A DNA stretch of 64,000 nt from Spirochaetaceae bacterium (GCA_017936665.1 JAGBFB010000037.1:1-64000); one strand, 5' to 3'; positions 41,899-50,778 are shown, counted from the stretch's first letter. Notes: generated by a model from the letters alone, not told the origin. Numbers and translations are program-made.

Positions 41899-43014
41899 TT
41901 AATTATTTGCACTTTCGTGATATTTCTTTTTATCGATGTACATATTTTCATCAGATTGTTTTATAATTTGTTGTAAATCTTTTCCTTGTCCAGAAGCGTA
42001 ACCGATAGAAGCAGAAATTTCAAATGGATATTCATGTTTTATTGAATTGATGTTATTTTTCCATTGCTCGATTGTTTTTAGAGTTTCTGTTTCATCAGCA
42101 TTTTTTAGAATCATAATAAATTCATCCCCACCAATACGGAAGGCTTGTTTATTTTCATCTGTTAAATTTAGGATATTATTTGCAACAGTTCTAATTAACA
42201 AATCTCCTTCTTCGTGCCCATTTGTATCGTTGATTACTTTTAAATTATTGATATCCCAAAAAATAACTGACACTTGTTGAACTTCATTATAATCATTTGA
42301 AATAACACTTAAATATTTGCTTTTATTGAACAATCCAGTCATACCATCAATTTCAGCTAAAACTTCCATGTGTTTTGCATATTCTACATTATTACGATTC
42401 AACTTACCAATATTGAAACAAACAATTATACACATTGTATAAATGATACAGCGAGGAAATATGAAAAACACAATCAGACTAAACCAAAGATTATTATTTA
42501 TCTGGGTACGAGTAAATTCACCTGCTTTGTTAATGTAAACAGAAAGAGGTTCTCCTGGAAGTAATGTCATGTTTGCATCACAAATTCCATAGTGGTATCC
42601 CACAATAACAGAAATAAAAGTGCTTGTAATCGTTAAAACAGAAGTATATATCATCAACTTTTTTGAGGAATAAAGACTACAGAAGAGAATTGGAAGTACA
42701 CTTGCCAAAATTGCATGAAAAGTAAGGCCTGTTTCCATAATAGTGGTAATTATTACTGTCCATAAAATAATCAGATATTTTACAAAATCCTTATTTAAAT
42801 CTATGAATGTCCAGCAAATCATTCCTATTATGTAAACAATCAAACTTGCCACCATACATAAAAACACAACTTTTTTATTGATAGGAAAAACATTTAATAT
42901 GTTTAAAATCCAAATGCCAAGCATAATGATGACCATGATTTTCATACAGTGAATAACATATTTGTTAGAAGTGTTTTCTGCAATTTGTTGTTGCAACTTT
43001 TTTTTAAATAGCAT
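41899..43014 (-). CDS. Membrane diguanylate cyclase (GGDEF domain)
   Basis: The 371-residue protein has about six membrane helices to residue 205, then a GGDEF domain: IDGMTGLFNKSKYLSVI, WDINNLKVINDTNGHEEGDLLI, FRIGGDEFIMIL and ISASIGYASGQGKDLQQIIKQSDENMYIDKK. The active site is intact; no RxxD inhibitory site is visible. It is a second c-di-GMP synthase in the window, with a different membrane domain from the one at 25577. Confidence 0.9.
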   Translation of the reverse strand: MLFKKKLQQQIAENTSNKYVIHCMKIMVIIMLGIWILNILNVFPINKKVVFLCMVASLIVYIIGMICWTFIDLNKDFVKYLIILWTVIITTIMETGLTFHAILASVLPILFCSLYSSKKLMIYTSVLTITSTFISVIVGYHYGICDANMTLLPGEPLSVYINKAGEFTRTQINNNLWFSLIVFFIFPRCIIYTMCIIVCFNIGKLNRNNVEYAKHMEVLAEIDGMTGLFNKSKYLSVISNDYNEVQQVSVIFWDINNLKVINDTNGHEEGDLLIRTVANNILNLTDENKQAFRIGGDEFIMILKNADETETLKTIEQWKNNINSIKHEYPFEISASIGYASGQGKDLQQIIKQSDENMYIDKKKYHESANN

Positions 43015-43159
43015 ATTTTATCCTCTTATTTCATTGTTTTAGGAAACTGATATTCTATTGTATACGGATTTTACTAATTTTGCAAGAAATGAAAAAAATG
43101 ACACTACAAAAGAAATGCTTATTTTGTTATAATGAAAAAAAGGGAAAATGATATGAAAT

Positions 43160-43237
43160 AAAGATTGTGGTGGTTTTGTTATCGATATTCCAAACTACGA
43201 ACAACCAATGGAAATGTTTTTAATAAAAAGTATTTAA
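43160..43237 (+). pseudogene. Possible gene remnant ahead of the accessory island
   Basis: A 25-codon open stretch reads KDCGGFVIDIPNYEQPMEMF and ends at TAA (43235-43237), with a stop immediately upstream and no start codon. The protein-like composition suggests the 3' end of a deleted gene. The parent gene is not recognised. The rest of the 236-base gap holds a TATAAT near 43123, possibly for the GNAT gene. Confidence 0.3.
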
Positions 43238-43250
43238 CAGAGGGAATGAG

Positions 43251-43784
43251 ATGTTAGAAACAAAAATAATTACTGAGACAGATAGATTGATTTTAAGAAG
43301 ATACTGTAAACAAGATTTACAAGATTTATATGAGTATTTATCTGATGAAGAAGTGGTGAAACATGAACCATATAAGCCTATGGATATAAATGAGGTAAAG
43401 GAAAATCTTGATTGGCGAATTTCCACAGACGAAATGAGTGCAGTTGTGTTAAAGTCAAATAACAAAATGATTGGAAATATTTATTTAGGAAAAAGAGACT
43501 TTGAATCTCTAGAAATTGGATATGTATTCAATAAGCATTACTGGGGTAAGGGGTATGCAAAAGAGAGTTGCGATGCCTTGATTAAAAAATCTTTTTCGGA
43601 AAATACACATAGAATTTTTGCCGAGTGTGACCCTTGTAATATTGCTTCATGGAAACTACTTGAAAGTTTGAATTTTATACGTGAGGCACATTTTAAGGAA
43701 AACGTATATTTCTGGAAAGACGAGAATGACAACCCGATTTGGAAGGATACATATGTTTATTCCCTTTTGAACTCGGAGCGATAA
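43251..43784 (+). CDS. GNAT acetyltransferase, RimJ/RimL type
   Basis: The 177-residue protein has TDRLILRRYCKQDLQDLYEYLSDEEVVKHEPYKP, the RimJ/RimL-type opening. LEIGYVFNKHYWGKGYAKESCDALIKKSF is the acetyl-CoA-binding motif A, and AECDPCNIASWKLLESLNFIRE follows. Such enzymes acetylate protein N-termini or small molecules. GAGGG precedes the ATG. It is the first gene of a run of small plus-strand accessory genes. Confidence 0.9.
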   Translation: MLETKIITETDRLILRRYCKQDLQDLYEYLSDEEVVKHEPYKPMDINEVKENLDWRISTDEMSAVVLKSNNKMIGNIYLGKRDFESLEIGYVFNKHYWGKGYAKESCDALIKKSFSENTHRIFAECDPCNIASWKLLESLNFIREAHFKENVYFWKDENDNPIWKDTYVYSLLNSER

Positions 43785-43786
43785 CT

Positions 43787-43818
43787 TTCAAGTTATATAA
43801 CAGTTAGATAAACTTGAA
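43787..43818. repeat. Inverted repeat between accessory genes
   Basis: TTCAAGTT (43787-43794) and AACTTGAA (43811-43818) form a perfect 8-bp stem around a 16-base loop that contains GTTAGAT. No T-run follows. It could be a recombination site or a mild terminator; the next gap (44596-44643) has a different small hairpin TTTGAC/GTCAAA. Confidence 0.45.
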
Positions 43819-43836
43819 TTTTACGGAGTGAATGAT

Positions 43837-44595
43837 ATGAGCATAATACAAACTTTTTATGATAATTTGGCAACTCAATATGATAAATTATTTCTTGATT
43901 GGCAAGCTACAACAAAGGAACAGGCAGAAATCCTAAATCGTATATTTCAGAATAATGGATTTGATAATACAGCCAAAATCCTTGATTGTGCTTGTGGAAT
44001 TGGAACGCAGGCTATTGGTGTTGCTTCACTTGGATATAGTGTGACAGCTTCTGATTTAAGCACAGGAGAACTTGTAGAAGCAGAAAAAAGAGCAAAAGCT
44101 AATAATGTAGAAATTTGTTTTAAGCAGGCTAATTTCTGTGCATTATCAGATACATTTACAGAGAAGTTTGACATTGTTATTGCTATGGATAATGCACTAC
44201 CACATATGCTGACAAGTAATGATTTGGATTCAGCAATAAAAAGCATTGTTAATCAGATTCAGGAAAATGGAATATTTGTTGCAAGTATTAGAGATTATGA
44301 TAGTTTGTTGATGGAAAAACCACCATATTCTCCACCATATATCCATAAAACAGATAAAGGACAAAGAGTTTCATTACAAACATGGGTGTGGAATGATGAT
44401 AATTATAAACTTACACAGTATATCGTTGATGATGAAGAAACATTACAAGTAAGTAAATTTGAGTGTGAGTATAGGGCTACACGAAGAGAAGAAATGACAA
44501 AATTATTACGTGCTCATGGTTGTAGTAAGGTTGAGTGGAAGTTTCCTGATGAAACAGGATTCTATCAGCCTATTGTAGTGGCAAGAAAAGCGTAA
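43837..44595 (+). CDS. Class I SAM-dependent methyltransferase (glycine N-methyltransferase-like)
   Basis: The 252-residue protein opens with YDNLATQYDKLFLDWQATTKEQAEIL. SAM motif I is AKILDCACGIGTQAIGVASLGY, then TASDLSTGELVEAEKRA and FDIVIAMDNALPHML. The layout resembles glycine/sarcosine N-methyltransferases, but the acceptor is uncertain. I prefer ATG 43837 (GGAG eight bases upstream) to an in-frame GTG at 43828. Confidence 0.85.
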   Translation: MSIIQTFYDNLATQYDKLFLDWQATTKEQAEILNRIFQNNGFDNTAKILDCACGIGTQAIGVASLGYSVTASDLSTGELVEAEKRAKANNVEICFKQANFCALSDTFTEKFDIVIAMDNALPHMLTSNDLDSAIKSIVNQIQENGIFVASIRDYDSLLMEKPPYSPPYIHKTDKGQRVSLQTWVWNDDNYKLTQYIVDDEETLQVSKFECEYRATRREEMTKLLRAHGCSKVEWKFPDETGFYQPIVVARKA

Positions 44596-44643
44596 AATTT
44601 CAGTTTGACGGAGTGTCAAATTCCAATTTAACGAGGTGATTTT

Positions 44644-45012
44644 ATGAAAGCAGAAAATATTATGGCTTATTGTTTGAGCAAACATAAAGCATGTGAAACT
44701 TATCCTTTCGGAGATGTTCCTATCTGCTATAAGCTCAATAACAAAATATTTGCCCAGCTCTATCCTTATGAGCAGGATTATAAAATTACATTAAAGTGTA
44801 CAGCTGAAATGGGATTTTTTTATAGACAGATGTATCCAGATATAGTTGTTCGTGGATATCATTGTCCACCTATTCAACAGCCATATTGGAACACAATTTA
44901 CCTTAAAGATTTTCCTGTTGATGAACTTTTAAATATGATAGACCTTGCTTATGAAACGGTTCTACACAGCTTCAGCAAAAAAATACAGAATGAAATTCTG
45001 TCAGATAAATAG
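44644..45012 (+). CDS. MmcQ/YjbR family protein
   Basis: The 122-residue protein has YCLSKHKACETYPFGDVPICYKLNNKIFAQLYP and a late GYHCPPIQQPYWNTIYL segment, typical of MmcQ/YjbR (CyaY-like fold, proposed DNA binding). Its role is unknown. An AACGAGGTG ribosome site precedes the ATG. Confidence 0.87.
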   Translation: MKAENIMAYCLSKHKACETYPFGDVPICYKLNNKIFAQLYPYEQDYKITLKCTAEMGFFYRQMYPDIVVRGYHCPPIQQPYWNTIYLKDFPVDELLNMIDLAYETVLHSFSKKIQNEILSDK

Positions 45013-45109
45013 ATTGAAATAATCAGGTGATTTTATTATTATTTTTTTAGTATTAATGAATTGTTTATTTTCAAACAGTCATACAAACTTAAATCAAAAA
45101 GGGATTATC

Positions 45110-45688
45110 ATGAAACTTATTCGTGCAAACATAAACGACTGTGAAAAAATGAAGACAATTACTTATTTAGTTTTAAAAGAAAAAAATTTTAATGAAAATT
45201 CATTAGATGATTTTTTACGATATCAAGAAGTAAAAGAGTGTTGGAGAAAAAATAACAATAATGAATATATCTTAGTTCCAAATGAATATGTGGAAGATTG
45301 GGACTTAAACAAGCGAAAGGAAGTAGCACGAGAGATTCTGAACAAAATTAAGGGTAAGAGTTTTGCATATGGTGCTTTTTACGAAGGAAAAATAGTTGGA
45401 CTTATATTAATATCTAATGAGTTTTTCGGAAGTAGTAATCAATATATGGAGCTACTTATGTATCATGTGTCAGAACCATATCGTAGGCGTGGTATTGGAA
45501 AAAAACTTTTTGAATTAGCTTGTAAAGCTGCAAAAGAGGCAGGTGCAAAAAAGTTATATATTTCTGCACATTCTTCTAAAGAAACTCAAGCTGCTTATCG
45601 CAAATTAGGTTGTATAGAAGCAACAGAAATCAATCAAGTGATAGCTGAAAATGAACCTTATGATATACAAATGGAGTTCATTTTATAA
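45110..45688 (+). CDS. GNAT acetyltransferase
   Basis: In the 192-residue protein, from the ATG behind AAAGGG, the N-terminus reads MKLIRANINDCEKMKTITYLV. The acetyl-CoA motif is MYHVSEPYRRRGIGKKLFELACKAAKEAGAKKLYISAHSS, followed by ETQAAYRKLGC. The acceptor is unknown. An upstream in-frame ATG at 45056 lacks a ribosome site. Confidence 0.9.
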   Translation: MKLIRANINDCEKMKTITYLVLKEKNFNENSLDDFLRYQEVKECWRKNNNNEYILVPNEYVEDWDLNKRKEVAREILNKIKGKSFAYGAFYEGKIVGLILISNEFFGSSNQYMELLMYHVSEPYRRRGIGKKLFELACKAAKEAGAKKLYISAHSSKETQAAYRKLGCIEATEINQVIAENEPYDIQMEFIL

Positions 45689-45693
45689 GTTGT

Positions 45694-45832
45694 AATAAAA
45701 AGGAAAAATTTATGAAAAAAATTAGTGCTTCGACTACGCTTAACAACAAACTTCGGTTTCGCTTGAAGTAATTGTATATCAACTTTGCTTCAAGTAATCA
45801 CAAATAAAAGGAAAAATTCATGAAAAAAATTA
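45694..45832 (+). repeat. Duplicated ribosome-site/start segment around a REP-like insert
   Basis: A segment of about 29 bases (AATAAAAAGGAAAAATT, then TATGAAAAAAATTA) at 45695-45724 recurs 108 bases later at 45803-45832, where it starts the FlaR-like gene. The first copy begins a 19-codon frame (MKKISASTTLNNKLRFRLK). Between them lie CTTCGACTACGC-type and CTTGAAG/CTTCAAG repeats. It looks like an insertion that duplicated the start region. Confidence 0.6.
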
Positions 45833-46311
45833 TAGTGATTGGTTGCCCCGGAAGTGGCAAAAGTACTTTTTCAAAAACCTTACACACAAAAACAAATATT
45901 CCCTTGTATCATTTAGATATGTTGTATTGGAATGCAGATAGAACAATCGTGGATAAAACAATTTTTTATGAAAAGCAATTTTCTATAATTCAAACTGACG
46001 AATGGATAATCGATGGAAACTACGGTTCAACAATGGAACTAAGGATTCAATCTTGTGACACAATTTTCTTTTTAGATTATCCTTTAGAAATTTGTCTTGA
46101 TGGAATAAAAGCTAGAAGAGGAAAACCACGAAGTGATATGCCCTGGCAAGAAAAATCTGATGAAGAGGATTTTGAATTTTTAGATTTTGTAAAAAATTAT
46201 CATTTAAAAAACAGACCACAAGTGATAGAATTATTAGATAGATATTCAGATAAAAAAAATTATGTTTTCAAAAACAGAAGTGAAGCAGAAGATTTTTTGA
46301 AAATAATATAA
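45820..46311 (+). CDS. FlaR-like P-loop protein (putative nucleotide kinase)
   Basis: The 163-residue protein has Walker A IGCPGSGKSTFSKTL at the N-terminus, then YHLDMLYWNADRTIVD, DEWIIDGNYGSTMELRIQSCDTIFFLDYP and RRGKPRSDMPW, the layout of DNA topology modulation protein FlaR and related adenylate-kinase-like proteins. Substrate unknown. An AAAGGAAAAA ribosome site precedes the ATG. Confidence 0.87.
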   Translation: MKKIIVIGCPGSGKSTFSKTLHTKTNIPLYHLDMLYWNADRTIVDKTIFYEKQFSIIQTDEWIIDGNYGSTMELRIQSCDTIFFLDYPLEICLDGIKARRGKPRSDMPWQEKSDEEDFEFLDFVKNYHLKNRPQVIELLDRYSDKKNYVFKNRSEAEDFLKII

Positions 46312-46333
46312 TTTTTTTCTTGGAGAAAAATTT

Positions 46334-47083
46334 ATGATAACAGATTGCTATGATGATAAAACTGAATCGATTATCACTCCTAGAGATTTTTATGGAGAAC
46401 CCAAACATATTGTTGATATATGTTTGATTCTTTTTTCAAAAGAAATACATTCTCATTTATTTGATAATTACACTTGCGAAAAAATTGGTGAGTTGAATGC
46501 TTGTAATGGAATAACGCCAATTTATAAAATGAATTACAAAGGAAAAGATATTGCATTTTATTTAACTGCAGTTGGTTCTGCTGTTGCGTCCACTTTGTGT
46601 TATGAAGTAAGTTGGCAAACAGGTGCAAGAAATTTTATCATGTTTGGTTCTTGCGGAAGTCTTAACAGAGAAAAAACTGATGGCAAATTTATTGTTCCAA
46701 CAGAAACTTATAGAGGAGAAGGTGCTTCATATTATTACGCAAAACCTTCAGATTATATAACTATAAAAAACAGCAAAAAGATTTCTTCTATTTTTGAAAA
46801 ATTAAATGTTCCTCATGTACTAGGTAAAGTTTGGACAACTGATTCAATGTTAAGAGAAACAGTAGGACTTGTTGAAAAACGAAAAGAAGAAGGTTGTATC
46901 GCTGTTGAAATGGAACTTGCCGGTGTTCAAGCACTATGCGATTTTTACGATTTAGAATTGTATAATTTTCTAGAAGCAGGTGATGTGCTTGAATCAAGTG
47001 GATACGAAGTTGAAGGTTTACATGGAGCCAATCACAATCTTGGAAAATTATATATTGCATTAGATATTGCACTGAGTTTGTAG
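46334..47083 (+). CDS. Nucleoside phosphorylase
   Basis: The 249-residue protein of the PNP/UDP family has LTAVGSAVASTLCYEVSWQTGARNFIMFGSCGSLN (phosphate-binding region), VPTETYRGEGASYYYAKPSDY, WTTDSMLRETVGLVEKRKEEGCIAVEMELAGVQALCDF with the base/ribose-site VEME. It cleaves purine or uridine nucleosides with phosphate; which one cannot be told. It lies 22 bases after the FlaR-like gene. Confidence 0.88.
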   Translation: MITDCYDDKTESIITPRDFYGEPKHIVDICLILFSKEIHSHLFDNYTCEKIGELNACNGITPIYKMNYKGKDIAFYLTAVGSAVASTLCYEVSWQTGARNFIMFGSCGSLNREKTDGKFIVPTETYRGEGASYYYAKPSDYITIKNSKKISSIFEKLNVPHVLGKVWTTDSMLRETVGLVEKRKEEGCIAVEMELAGVQALCDFYDLELYNFLEAGDVLESSGYEVEGLHGANHNLGKLYIALDIALSL

Positions 47084-47137
47084 GAAACTAGAAATTGAAA
47101 AAGGACTTTATGATAAAAAAATTTTGAAGGAGTAATT

Positions 47138-47572
47138 ATGGAATATACAATAAACGAAGAAAGATTAACAGCAGATGAATACATCGAATTTCTAAAACAC
47201 ACAGACTTAGGTTCACAATATCCTAAAGAAAGATTTTATGAAAGAATCAGTACATTAGTAAAGAAAGTTTCAATCAGTTTAGTTGCTAGAAACAAAGAAA
47301 AAGAAATTGTCGGTGTTTGTTTTGGAATCACAGATTTTTCTTATTGGCTTTTTATTACTGATTTAGGTGTTGTTCGTGAATGTACAGGAAAGGGAATCGG
47401 AAAATCCTTAGTAAATAAATTACTAGAATTAGCTGGCGGAAAAGAAAATATAATCATGTACACTTGTGTTAATGAAAATGCAATTCCATTTTATGAAAAA
47501 CTAGGAATGGAAAAACCAGATGATGTTATGGTTTATAATCATGCAGAATGGACAGATTTTGTAGTAGAGTAA
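47138..47572 (+). CDS. GNAT acetyltransferase
   Basis: The 144-residue protein has ISLVARNKEKEIVGVCFGITDFSYWLFITDLGVVRECTGKGIGKSLVNKLLELAG with the R-x2-x-GxGxG-type acetyl-CoA loop, then NENAIPFYEKLGMEKPDDVMVYNHAEW. This ending is like small Eis/aminoglycoside-N-acetyltransferase-like GNATs, but the substrate is unknown. Confidence 0.88.
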   Translation: MEYTINEERLTADEYIEFLKHTDLGSQYPKERFYERISTLVKKVSISLVARNKEKEIVGVCFGITDFSYWLFITDLGVVRECTGKGIGKSLVNKLLELAGGKENIIMYTCVNENAIPFYEKLGMEKPDDVMVYNHAEWTDFVVE

Positions 47573-47602
47573 ATTTTATATTATTTTTAGATGAGGTTTT
47601 TG

Positions 47603-48397
47603 ATGGAAATTATTGATAAAAACATTGACGGTGGAAAATCTTTTGATTGGGGAAAAACTTCATCAGATTATGCAAAATATCGTGACATTTATCCCAAAGA
47701 ATTTTATGACAAAATAATAAATCGTTCATTGTGCATAAAAAATCAAACTGTGCTTGATTTAGGAACAGGAACTGGAGTTTTGCCAAGAAATTTATATTCC
47801 TACGGTGCAAAATGGATTGGAACTGATATTTCTGAAAATCAAATTGAACAAGCAAAACTTTTATCAAAAAATATGGATATAGAATATTATCCTTCCTCGG
47901 CAGAAAATTTGGATTTTCCAAAAAACTCTTTTGATGTAATCACTGCTTGTCAATGTTTCTTTTATTTTAATCATGAAAAAATAATGCCAACTCTACATCA
48001 ACTTTTGAAAAAAGATGGCAGACTTTTAGTTTTGTATATGACTTGGCTTCCTTTTGAAGATAAAATTGCACAAGCAAGCGAAAATCTAGTTTTAAAATAT
48101 AATCCTACTTGGAGTGGCGCAAAAGAAACAATGCATCCAATCGATATTCCAGAATGTTATAATGAAAAATTTGAACTTGTTTATCATGAAGAATACAAAT
48201 TGAATGTTCCTTTTACTCGTGAAACTTGGCACGGAAGAATAAAAGCCTGTCGTGGAATTGGAGCTTCGTTATCCGCTGAAGAAATTGCAAATTGGGAAAC
48301 TGAACATAAATCCTTGTTAGAGAAAATCGCTCCAGAAACATTTGAAATTTTGCATTACGGGGCAATGGCAGAGTTAAAAAAAAATAACTTGAGGTAA
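47603..48397 (+). CDS. Class I SAM-dependent methyltransferase
   Basis: The 264-residue protein has SAM motif I VLDLGTGTGVLPRNL, then WIGTDISENQIEQAKLL, ENLDFPKNSFDVITACQCFFYF and a final acceptor region with ETWHGRIKACRGIGASLS. The acceptor is unknown. I chose the ATG at 47603, seven bases after GAGG, over an in-frame ATG at 47591. It ends three bases before the next GNAT gene. Confidence 0.9.
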   Translation: MEIIDKNIDGGKSFDWGKTSSDYAKYRDIYPKEFYDKIINRSLCIKNQTVLDLGTGTGVLPRNLYSYGAKWIGTDISENQIEQAKLLSKNMDIEYYPSSAENLDFPKNSFDVITACQCFFYFNHEKIMPTLHQLLKKDGRLLVLYMTWLPFEDKIAQASENLVLKYNPTWSGAKETMHPIDIPECYNEKFELVYHEEYKLNVPFTRETWHGRIKACRGIGASLSAEEIANWETEHKSLLEKIAPETFEILHYGAMAELKKNNLR

Positions 48398-48400
48398 AAT

Positions 48401-48841
48401 ATGCAAATACGCACAATGACAATCGCCGATTATGAAAAAGTTTACGCACTTTGGATGAGTTGTAAAAATATGGGATTCAATGATATTGATGATTCAAAAG
48501 AAGGAATCGCTCGATTTTTGGAACGCAACCCAAACACTTCCTTTGTTGCAATAGAAAATGATGAATTACTGGGAATTATTCTTGGGGGGCATGACGGAAG
48601 ACGAGGATATATTTATCATATGTCGGTTGCAGAAAATCATCGCAAAAAAGGAATTGGATCTAACCTTGTAGAAAAATGCCTTGAATCATTCAAAAATGAA
48701 AAAATTTCAAAAGTTGCTCTTCTAGTTTTTAAATATAACGAAAATGGAAACGCCTTTTGGGAAAAACAAGGATTTATCCTTCGTGAAGATGTAAATTACA
48801 GAAATATTGGACTTTGTGAATTAGTTAGAATTGATACGTAG
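48401..48841 (+). CDS. GNAT acetyltransferase
   Basis: The 146-residue protein has MQIRTMTIADYEKVYALWMS, then GYIYHMSVAENHRKKGIGSNLVEKCLESFKNEKISKVALLVFKYNENGNAFWEKQGF, a complete GNAT core. Substrate unknown. It follows the methyltransferase by three bases and is probably co-transcribed with it. Confidence 0.9.
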   Translation: MQIRTMTIADYEKVYALWMSCKNMGFNDIDDSKEGIARFLERNPNTSFVAIENDELLGIILGGHDGRRGYIYHMSVAENHRKKGIGSNLVEKCLESFKNEKISKVALLVFKYNENGNAFWEKQGFILREDVNYRNIGLCELVRIDT

Positions 48842-48895
48842 AATAGATAAAAAATTACAAACAGAAACTAAATTTTGAAAAAAAAGTATTTTTCC

Positions 48896-48949
48896 TTGAC
48901 AATATACTAATATTATCTTATATTATTAGTATAATACAATATAATATAA
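48896..48949 (+). promoter_or_regulatory. RelB/YafQ promoter with overlapping palindromes
   Basis: TTGACA (48896-48901), 17 bases, TATATT (48919-48924). ATACTAATA (48904-48912) pairs with TATTAGTAT (48924-48932), and TTATATTA (48918-48925) with TAATATAA (48942-48949). They bracket the -10 and the start, fitting antitoxin autorepression. Confidence 0.65.
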
Positions 48950-48960
48950 GGTGGTATAAT

Positions 48961-49266
48961 ATGGCAGCGATTACAGTAAATGTTGAACAAGAAGATAAGG
49001 AACTTTTTAACACAATTTGCAATAAAATGGGCATGAATATTTCTACCGCAATCAATATTTTTATTAAAAAAGTTAATGCAACTCGCAGCATTCCTTTTTC
49101 CATCGAACTTGAACCAGAATGGAACGAAGAAACTCTTGCAGCCTGTAAAGAAGCTCTTGATATTTCAGAAGGCCGAATTCCTGCAAAAAGATACGATTCT
49201 GTTTCTGAAATGATGGATGATATTTTAAATGTAGCCGAAGATACTCCAGACTATGGGGTAAAATGA
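48961..49266 (+). CDS. RelB/DinJ-family antitoxin
   Basis: The 101-residue protein has the ribbon-helix-helix opening MAAITVNVEQEDKELFNTICNKMGMNISTAINIFIKKVNATRSIPF of RelB/DinJ antitoxins, and an acidic C-terminal tail that wraps the toxin. AAGGTGG precedes the ATG. The stop overlaps the toxin start (ATGA). Confidence 0.93.
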   Translation: MAAITVNVEQEDKELFNTICNKMGMNISTAINIFIKKVNATRSIPFSIELEPEWNEETLAACKEALDISEGRIPAKRYDSVSEMMDDILNVAEDTPDYGVK

Positions 49267-49547
49267 TGGCATATCAATTGATTTATACTAACTCTTTCAA
49301 AAAAGATTTAAGGTTAGCAAAAAAACGAAATTACGATATGAAAAAAATGGAAGAAGTTTTGACGTTGTTAAAATCAGGCAAAAAACTTCCTCGAAAATAC
49401 AAGGATCATCAACTTAAAGGAAATCTATCAAAATTTAGAGAAATACACATTCAACCAGATTGGCTTTTAATTTACACAAAAAATGATACAGAGCTGATTT
49501 TAACTTTGTCTAGAACAGGAAGTCACGCAGAATTATTAAAAAAATAG
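49263..49547 (+). CDS. YafQ-family mRNA interferase toxin
   Basis: The 94-residue toxin has YQLIYTNSFKKDLRLAKKRNYDMKKMEEVLTLLKSGKKLPRKYKDHQLKGNLSKFREIHIQPDWLLIYTKNDTELILTLSRTGSHAELL. It contains the KDHxLKG, REIHIQPDWLLIY and late TGSHAEL motifs of YafQ, including the catalytic His residues. It cleaves ribosome-bound mRNA. It is paired with RelB/DinJ upstream. Confidence 0.94.
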   Translation: MMAYQLIYTNSFKKDLRLAKKRNYDMKKMEEVLTLLKSGKKLPRKYKDHQLKGNLSKFREIHIQPDWLLIYTKNDTELILTLSRTGSHAELLKK

Positions 49548-49591
49548 GATTTTATTGGAATTCTTATGAATAAATTTAGGAGGAGAGAATT

Positions 49592-49999
49592 ATGGAAAAA
49601 CATGTTGAAATTTTAACTGAAAGATTTTCTAAAGATTCGTTGATGGCATTGGCTACAGTTGATGAAAAAGGAAAACCTTGGGTAAGAACTATTGATGCAA
49701 TTTTTTATCAAGATAGCTTTTATACAATCACTTATGGATTGTCTAATAAGATGCAACAGATTGAAAAAAATCCTACAGTTGCAATCAGCGGTGAATGGTT
49801 TTCCGGTCATGGAATTGGTGAAAATCTGGGACACATAAAGTTAGAACAAAATTCTGAAATTGCAGATAAATTGCGAAAAGCTTTTTCTGCTTGGTACGAT
49901 AATGGTCACACAAACGAAGACGATCCAAACACGATTATTTTGCGAATAAAATTAACCGACGGTATTTTATTCAGTGATGGAAAAAGGTATGAATTCTAA
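49592..49999 (+). CDS. Pyridoxamine 5'-phosphate oxidase-family (FMN-binding split barrel) protein
   Basis: The 135-residue protein has SLMALATVDEKGKPWVRTIDAIFYQDSFYTITYGLSNKMQQIEKNPTVAISGEWFSGHG, the split-barrel flavin fold seen in general stress and F420/FMN-binding proteins. Substrate unknown. A strong AGGAGGAGAG ribosome site precedes the ATG. Confidence 0.87.
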   Translation: MEKHVEILTERFSKDSLMALATVDEKGKPWVRTIDAIFYQDSFYTITYGLSNKMQQIEKNPTVAISGEWFSGHGIGENLGHIKLEQNSEIADKLRKAFSAWYDNGHTNEDDPNTIILRIKLTDGILFSDGKRYEF

Positions 50000-50021
50000 A
50001 TGTATTATTGATAAATTATAG

Positions 50022-50081
50022 GGAAGATTTTTAATCGAAAAAAACGGATACGCCTATGACGGTTACTGGGTGATTAAATAA
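50022..50081 (+). pseudogene. C-terminal gene remnant
   Basis: Nineteen codons reading GRFLIEKNGYAYDGYWVIK end at TAA (50079-50081), with a stop codon immediately upstream and no start. It looks like the tail of a deleted gene. Parent not recognised. Confidence 0.35.
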
Positions 50082-50112
50082 AAAAAATGATTTTCTACTT
50101 GGAGGAAATTTT

Positions 50113-50778
50113 ATGGAAAATATACAAAAATCAATTATCAATAGAAAGTTTTTTCTAATTGCAGCCTTTGGACATTTGTTATGTTGGATAGGAGGCGACT
50201 TATTACTTTTTTTCCAACCAAATGGTTTTTTAGATGTACAAGGTCTTTTTGATTATGAAAAAACAGTTTTGATGTTAGAAAATGCAAATCCACTTCAGTT
50301 TACTATTTCTGGTATTGCAGGAACGGTGGCAATGATGTTAGTGTTCTTTGGATATTACGAAATTTACAAAATGCTTAAACCAGTTTCAAAAAAAAGTGCA
50401 AATATTGTGTTAGTTGGAACTTTATTAACTTGTATTCCCGGAGCAATAATGCATTTTACTTGTACTTCTATGTTATGGTATTTTGTAAAACTTGGAGGAA
50501 CACAACTTGCCCATGAAGTAATGTTATCTTTTTTTACAGAGACAGCAATTACAACTTTAATGTGCAATTTAGGTGTTTTTCTTGTAACAATTCCTTTATT
50601 AATTAATGTTGTAAAAGGAAAAACCTTTTTACCAAAATGGGCATGGTTTGTGAATACAATTCCTCTTACAATAGTTGCTGGAATAGTTTTTGCAGGAATG
50701 GGTGCAATGAATGTAGCAAGTTCTGGAATGTTTTTTGGATTGTATTTTTTATCAAAAAAATATTTAGCTGAAAAATAA
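50113..50778 (+). CDS. DUF6796-like integral membrane protein
   Basis: The 221-residue protein has about six membrane helices: FLIAAFGHLLCWIGGDLLLFF, then repeated segments to GIVFAGMGAMNVASSGMFFGLYFL. FGHLLCWIGGDLLL and the late GMGAMN segment suggest the DUF6796 family found in many gut bacteria. Function unknown. TTGGAGGAAA precedes the ATG. Confidence 0.75.
   Translation: MENIQKSIINRKFFLIAAFGHLLCWIGGDLLLFFQPNGFLDVQGLFDYEKTVLMLENANPLQFTISGIAGTVAMMLVFFGYYEIYKMLKPVSKKSANIVLVGTLLTCIPGAIMHFTCTSMLWYFVKLGGTQLAHEVMLSFFTETAITTLMCNLGVFLVTIPLLINVVKGKTFLPKWAWFVNTIPLTIVAGIVFAGMGAMNVASSGMFFGLYFLSKKYLAEK

Noticed and set aside
43785-44643. Integron attC sites between the GNAT, methyltransferase and MmcQ genes
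   Set aside because: Inverted repeats and a GTTAGAT string are present, but the paired RYYYAAC/GTTRRRY boxes and a consistent structure from gap to gap are not. Kept only as a hypothesis for the island.
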